This document shows positions 59,808 to 64,000 of a DNA stretch of 64,000 nt, in pieces. How positions within the stretch are numbered: position 1 is the stretch's first letter; every line of letters begins with the position of its first letter. The position numbers and the translations under genes were made by a program. Source of the DNA: Strigamia acuminata (lineage: Eukaryota; Arthropoda; Chilopoda; Geophilomorpha; Linotaeniidae); assembly GCA_949358305.1 (NCBI GenBank), contig OX442316.1:4898001-4962000 (forward strand). The letters are read 5' to 3'. Below the pieces are notes generated by a model. That model ran no database searches and was not told the DNA's origin. It saw only the letters and a list, made by a program, of their open reading frames with translations.

Positions 59808-61459
59808 TTATGCACTAACTGGAGTGTATGAGCTCTCAACAACTTCTGATGTGATCGAAGGCTTTTCTTCGGTTACTTTGGGTGTGTCACTACGGTAGCT
59901 TGCACCAGCTGCATAAGTGTTACCTCCTTCATTACCACCACCATAACTATTTCCAGCTGCGTAACTATTGCTTCCTTCATTACCACCACCATAACTATTT
60001 CCAGCTGCGTAACTATTGCTTCCTTCATTACCACCACCATAACTATCAACTGCTGCATACATATTGCCTCCACCATAGCTGTTACCAGAACCATAACTGT
60101 TTCCATCATCATAATTGTTGCCGCTACTGTAACTAATAGCATAGCCGTTAGCACCACCACCCTGCGGATAACCACCCTCATAACTGTTGCCAGCACCCTG
60201 GGAATAACCGCCACCATAACTGCTACCTCCACCCTGGGCATAACCACCACCATAATTGCTGCCGCCACCCTGGGCATTTCCGCTACCATAACTGTTGCTA
60301 TTATCGTAACTATTGCCACCTCCATAATTATTTTTTTGTCCAGTGCTGTATCCACTGGCTGCATTCTGAGAGCTTCCACCGTATCCGCCATTATTTCTGC
60401 CTTCGTACCCACTGCTCTGTCCTCCACTGCTGTATCCGCCATAGTTAGAGGTTGTCGCACCATATCCGCCATTATTTTTTCCTTCGTAGCCACTGCTCTG
60501 TCCTCCACCAACCGCGTAGTTAGAAGTGGTTGCGCCATATCCGGCATTGTTCTTTCCCGCGTACCCACTGCTTTGTCCACTGGTTTGACCACCGCTGCTG
60601 TATCCAGAGCCTGAGGCATATCCGCCATTATTCTTTCCCTGGTAGCCACCGCTTTGTCCTCCATATCTTCCACCATTACCACTACTAATAATAGGTGTGA
60701 TTTGGATTTTAACTTCGTCTTTTGGATAACTGGCATAGCTTGGTTGTTGTACAGGCATGGGAACATGAATGGGAATTGGTACAATTTGAATGTGACTTCC
60801 CATGCTGCTTCCGTAACCGCCCATGCTGCCTCCATAGCTGCCCATGCTACTTCCATAGCTTTGTCCACCTCCATAACCCCCCATGCTGCTTCCATAGCTG
60901 CCCATACTGCTTCCATAGCTTTGTCCACCTCCATAACCCCCCATGCTGCTTCCGTAGCTTTGTCCAGCGCCGTAGCTTTGGCCGCCTCCGTAGCTTTGAC
61001 CGCCTCCGTAGCTTTGACCGCCTCCGTAACCGCCTCCGTAGTTTTGTTTTCCTCCGTAACCACCGCCATAGCTTTGACCGCCTCCGTACATTTGACCACC
61101 TCCATAACCACCGCCGTAGCTTTGACCGCCGCCGTACATATTTTGAAGTCCTTTTCCTCTTGCACTAAACGACCATTTTCCACCACCTTTTCCGCCCTTG
61201 GAATAACCGCCTCCGTATCCGTAACCTCCACCCTTGTTTTTGGTTGCAAAGACAACCGAAATACAGAATAAAAGCGCGAGTAGCATCTATAGCAATGAAA
61301 TTAACAACATAAATCAATTATTTGTGCTGTTGCTTAAACACACCCGTCAAAAAACTAACAAGAAAATGAAGAAGGAATTTTTCTGTTTTCTTTTTGCTAT
61401 GTTTTCAAAATTTTCAAAATCAAAGTATAAAATCTTACCGTGTTCTTAAGCAACATCAT
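59808..61459 (-). CDS. Glycine/tyrosine-rich secreted structural protein, 2 exons
   Basis: Exons 61439-61459 (seven codons) and 59808-61286, giving 499 residues. The first exon and the start of the second make a signal peptide (LLALLFCISVVFA). The mature protein opens with Lys/Gly-rich sequence and a WSFSARGKGLQNMYGGG motif. About 110 residues of YGGGQSYGG and SYGSSMG repeats follow, then a hydrophobic proline segment (QIVPIPIHVPMPVQQP). The rest is Gly/Ser/Tyr/Asn-rich repeats, including SYGGGNEGSNSYAAGN three times near the end, and a final acidic tail. This is typical of arthropod cuticle, silk-like or matrix proteins with tyrosines available for cross-linking. A TATA box lies about 80 bp upstream. 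The long alternative frames on both strands come from the repetitive composition. The specific material it builds is unknown. Confidence 0.85.
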
Positions 61460-61535
61460 GATTTTCCTTTGGGTTTCTTCTGCACAGTGCTCTCGTGGTG
61501 ATGCAACGTTGTGTGTCCGGCTCTCTGAGTGTCCG

Positions 61536-61544
61536 CTTTATATA
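61536..61544 (-). promoter_or_regulatory. TATA box of the glycine-rich gene
   Basis: Minus-strand TATATAAAG lies 77-85 bp upstream of the start codon at 61459, suitable for a transcription start about 50 bp before the ATG. Confidence 0.7.
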
Positions 61545-62532
61545 GGATGGGTCTAGCTGCTTAGCACGTAATAGGGTTCCTTTGGTTTCGAGGTTAAAAG
61601 CCCCATGTTTAAAATTTTGAGGTCGCTGCGGTAACTTTTCGTGTGATGGGCATTTCTGTGGAATCAGGCGGGGGGTGGAAGAGCTCTGTCTCTTTTCTTT
61701 CTTCTGAGGCAACTGACCCGCTCCATAGCCACAGGTGTGTCAGGGTGTGGAAAGTAGAAGAGGCTAATAGATTCAGTATAGATTTATGGTTTCCCAAAAT
61801 TAATTACAATACATATTGTCGAGTTCTTTATCTGATGTAAATTTCTTCAATTGTATTGACCATTAAAAATGTTATATTTAGTCGCCAACTTTGACGTTTT
61901 CGTCTTATTTAACTTTAATGAGTCGTAAAAATTTATGGGTTGAATCATTTTTTGTTTCTCAGGGTCAGCAGCTGTTGCTGATTTGAATTTTTTGGAACAT
62001 TCTTTAAGGAGGTTAACATCCTTGGAATATTCTTTTATTTCCTTATCTCACCCCTATGATAAATGAACCCCAGGTGTGTTCCCCTCTCCTTGAGCCACTG
62101 ACCTGCTTTCGACATGTAATTTTCGAGGTGTCAGGTATGTGAGTAACAACTGAAGAACCAGTTCATCCGTGTTCTAAAATAACTTTCTTCAAAATATTTT
62201 GGAAAATATACTTGAATACAATTCGTGCCCGGTATTTTGATGCTTAATTCAAACTGCGCATCACATTCTGCGCATGCATTTAAGATGGCGATTGTCAAGC
62301 TTGTTGCACAATATGTATTTTGGTTTTACTGCTGTGAATTACTTTTAATGATGAGTTTATTGTTGTTTATTTTCTTTATTTTAGTATTATTAGACCTAAT
62401 ATTAGGCTTAATACTGTTAAATACTGCGCAACTGTAGCTGTTATAAGTTCAAAGAGCCATTTCTCGATACTATTTGCTTTTATTTTATTTTTTTATACAA
62501 ATAAAAACACCAGAATTTCATCAAGTGCTTAA
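61545..62532. other. Spacer between the two structural-protein genes
   Basis: No coding exon seen. It contains the upstream region of the glycine-rich gene and, at 62221-62440, a dispersed repeat copy. The 3' untranslated region of the next minus-strand gene begins at its right end, where the plus strand shows TTTTATTTTATT near 62480, that is AATAAAATAAAA on the minus strand. Confidence 0.5.
62221..62440. repeat. Dispersed repeat, family copy D
   Basis: It shares TTGATGCTTAATTCAAACTGCGCAT and a CCTAATATTAGGCTTAATACTG block with the left edge of the window (51-200), and the first core with 56297-56560. A hydrophobic 70-codon frame across it is also mirrored in the left-edge copy, so it is repeat sequence, not a gene. 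Confidence 0.6.
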
Positions 62533-63148
62533 TTATTTTCTACCATAAGTTACAACGGTATTTAATCCATCAGATACCGGTACGAAACCCTTAAACTTGT
62601 CGTTAGTATCCATCGTATCGCTTTTCAATGCAGGATATCCGTGCGCTGGTGCGGTTTCATATCCGAGATCAACTCGCGGAAAGTGCATTTGTGCCATTGC
62701 GAGTTGAGAGTTTATCCCTGATATTGCTGAGGTGAGTGGTTCGTTAAATGCATGTTGAGCCATTAAGGTAATGGGAATTACAATGGGCGAGATTTGAGGA
62801 GCAATTACTGCCGCTGAATTGAGGCCTGCCGATTTAATGGCGCTCACTGCACCGCTCATTGCGTATCCCGATGGAGCTGCCGGTGGATAATATGGTGCAG
62901 CAGGAGCTGGTGGATAGTAAGCCGGTGCTGGTGCTGGTGGTGCAGCGGCAGCAGCTTCTGCAACTGCTGCTTGAAGGTTTTTAAGTCCGAATCCTTTGGC
63001 CTTAAACTTAAACTTGTCCTTCTTGAGGCTGCAGGAAGAAGAAAGTGTTGCTAAAAGCAAAACCAATGTCTGAAAATAAAAATTATTGTTAAGTGTTTTT
63101 TTTTGGATTTCCTTTTGATGATTGTTTGTATACCATTAGGTTTGCCAT
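62533..63148 (-). CDS. Ala/Pro-rich secreted protein, probable cuticle or matrix component, 2 exons
   Basis: Exons 63134-63148 (five codons, MANLM) and 62533-63069, giving 183 residues. Signal peptide is about the first 18-20 residues (LVLLLATLSSSC). The mature protein starts with a lysine-rich KFKFKAKGFGLKNLQ motif, then an Ala-rich and PAPAYYPPAP/PYYPPAAP region, a hydrophobic QISPIVIPI segment, and a C-terminal half without obvious repeats. The small first exon, the (A/S)-(K/R)-G-x-G-L-x-N motif just after the signal peptide, and the proline-isoleucine segment are all shared with the neighbouring glycine-rich gene, so the two are probably distant paralogues. A TATA box lies about 60 bp upstream. 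Function is not known. Confidence 0.85.
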
Positions 63149-63208
63149 TGTTGAGGGTTTTCTTCGGTTGTTTGTAGCTGTATGAGCATCAATTGGATTT
63201 TCATGATG

Positions 63209-63215
63209 TTTATAT
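63209..63215 (-). promoter_or_regulatory. TATA box of the Ala/Pro-rich gene
   Basis: Minus-strand TATATAA lies about 61-67 bp before the start codon at 63148, so transcription would start about 30-35 bp before the ATG. It resembles the TATA box of the neighbouring glycine-rich gene. Confidence 0.65.
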
Positions 63216-64000
63216 AGTTGTTTGAATATGTCATTAGGTCAATTTGTTATCAGTTTTCAGTTGAACATCCCGTTTATAGTTCAAGGGTTGTAATCAAATG
63301 ATTTGACTGATTATATTGATGTGTTGGGATGTATGGAAAGAGTTATGGATTTTGTTGCTTAATTCAACTTTAATTAAAGCTTTTTCCCCGTTTTCTGAAG
63401 TGAAAATATTATTGATAATAATAAATTGTGGTTTAATTTCATGTGGGTTTCATTTTTTGGGTTTTATTTTTGTTTTTTGTGATTTTTTTTTTTTTAAATG
63501 GGAGTTTGGTTTGGTTTCAGTTCTTTATTTCTTTTCAGTATTTTATATCTCATGTATAGTTCGTTGCATCCGATTTTGACAAGGAATTTGTCAACTCTTT
63601 TAAGGTAATAAGTTGACCTTCTTTGTAAGGTGCATGTACTCATATCTTGATTTATGGGTGACTTCTAAAATAAAAGATCAACGAATTATTGGCCAAAATA
63701 TATGTTTTATTGTGATATTCATTATGTATTATTTTATTTTTATTTCATCCAAAAATGAAAAATTGGTAAATATTCAATATATATATTTTATTAAAGGAAG
63801 AAAGTAAACTTCTTATGGTTTATCTTAAATATTTGCATGATTTATGTGTACTATTCACAGTTATTACAGAAAAATATTTACAAAAGATCATAGACAACAA
63901 AAAAGCACTATAACAAAACACAAAACAAACATAACAACAACACAGAGACGCAGACACATAAAAGACACGAAAAAAACAGCACAAACAGATGACAACGTCA
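63216..64000. other. A/T-rich right edge
   Basis: Upstream region of the Ala/Pro-rich gene and further A/T-rich DNA. From about 63890 onward the plus strand becomes A/C-rich. No coding or RNA gene can be supported. Confidence 0.5.

Noticed and set aside
59873-61255. 460-codon alternative frame and long antisense frames over the glycine-rich gene
   Set aside because: Shadows of the repetitive GGN/TAY-rich coding sequence. Only one frame has a signal peptide and sensible composition.

Overview
The window is animal nuclear DNA, most probably from an arthropod or another ecdysozoan. Every confident gene is split by GT-AG introns, many only 60-100 bp long. Non-coding DNA is A+T-rich and full of homopolymers, short tandem arrays and small non-autonomous DNA transposons. 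Two neighbouring secreted Gly/Tyr- and Ala/Pro-rich proteins, each with a tiny first coding exon, look like cuticle or matrix proteins. I could not fix the species. Nothing points to bacteria, phage or CRISPR.

Plus-strand genes of the left half: a TEAD/Scalloped transcription factor (coding 3446-15658, ten exons, apparently a non-AUG start as in vertebrate TEADs); a compact HSPA14-like Hsp70 (17545-19614, ten exons); a three-Ig basigin/neuroplastin-like membrane glycoprotein (20084-22974, eight exons); and a Wnt7-type ligand (26151-37672, three exons, with a 10.4-kb first intron). The spliced reading frames of all four were followed by eye and keep phase throughout. From 37.7 to 41.3 kb I find no protein gene, but there is an inverted pair of diverged, apparently spliced and polyadenylated units.

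Right half: the minus strand of 41.6-52.0 kb holds one very large secreted protein gene (about 2,000 residues) with about 23 sushi/CCP domains, an Ig domain and a split C-terminal Ig-like domain. Its middle is a ladder of tandemly duplicated exon modules, some copied recently with their introns. Its last exon is present in two phase-compatible versions about 0.5 kb apart. This gene is the most unusual object in the window. It looks like a secreted recognition or regulatory molecule, but its function is unknown. Divergent from it lies a pancreatic-lipase-family gene (53151-59258 +) with a complete Ser/Asp/His triad, a PLAT-like domain and an odd C-terminal extension of about 210 residues. Two minus-strand genes for secreted structural proteins follow (59808-61459 and 62533-63148), each with a TATA box and a shared small N-terminal motif.

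The genes do not form one pathway. TEAD (Hippo output) and Wnt7 (Wnt ligand) are developmental regulators, HSPA14 a ribosome-linked chaperone, basigin a transporter-escort/adhesion protein, and the right half is secreted extracellular protein genes. Introns and spacers hold MITEs (hAT-like with an 8-bp duplication, pogo-like with TA duplication, fold-back elements) and at least ten tandem arrays whose units differ from intron to intron.
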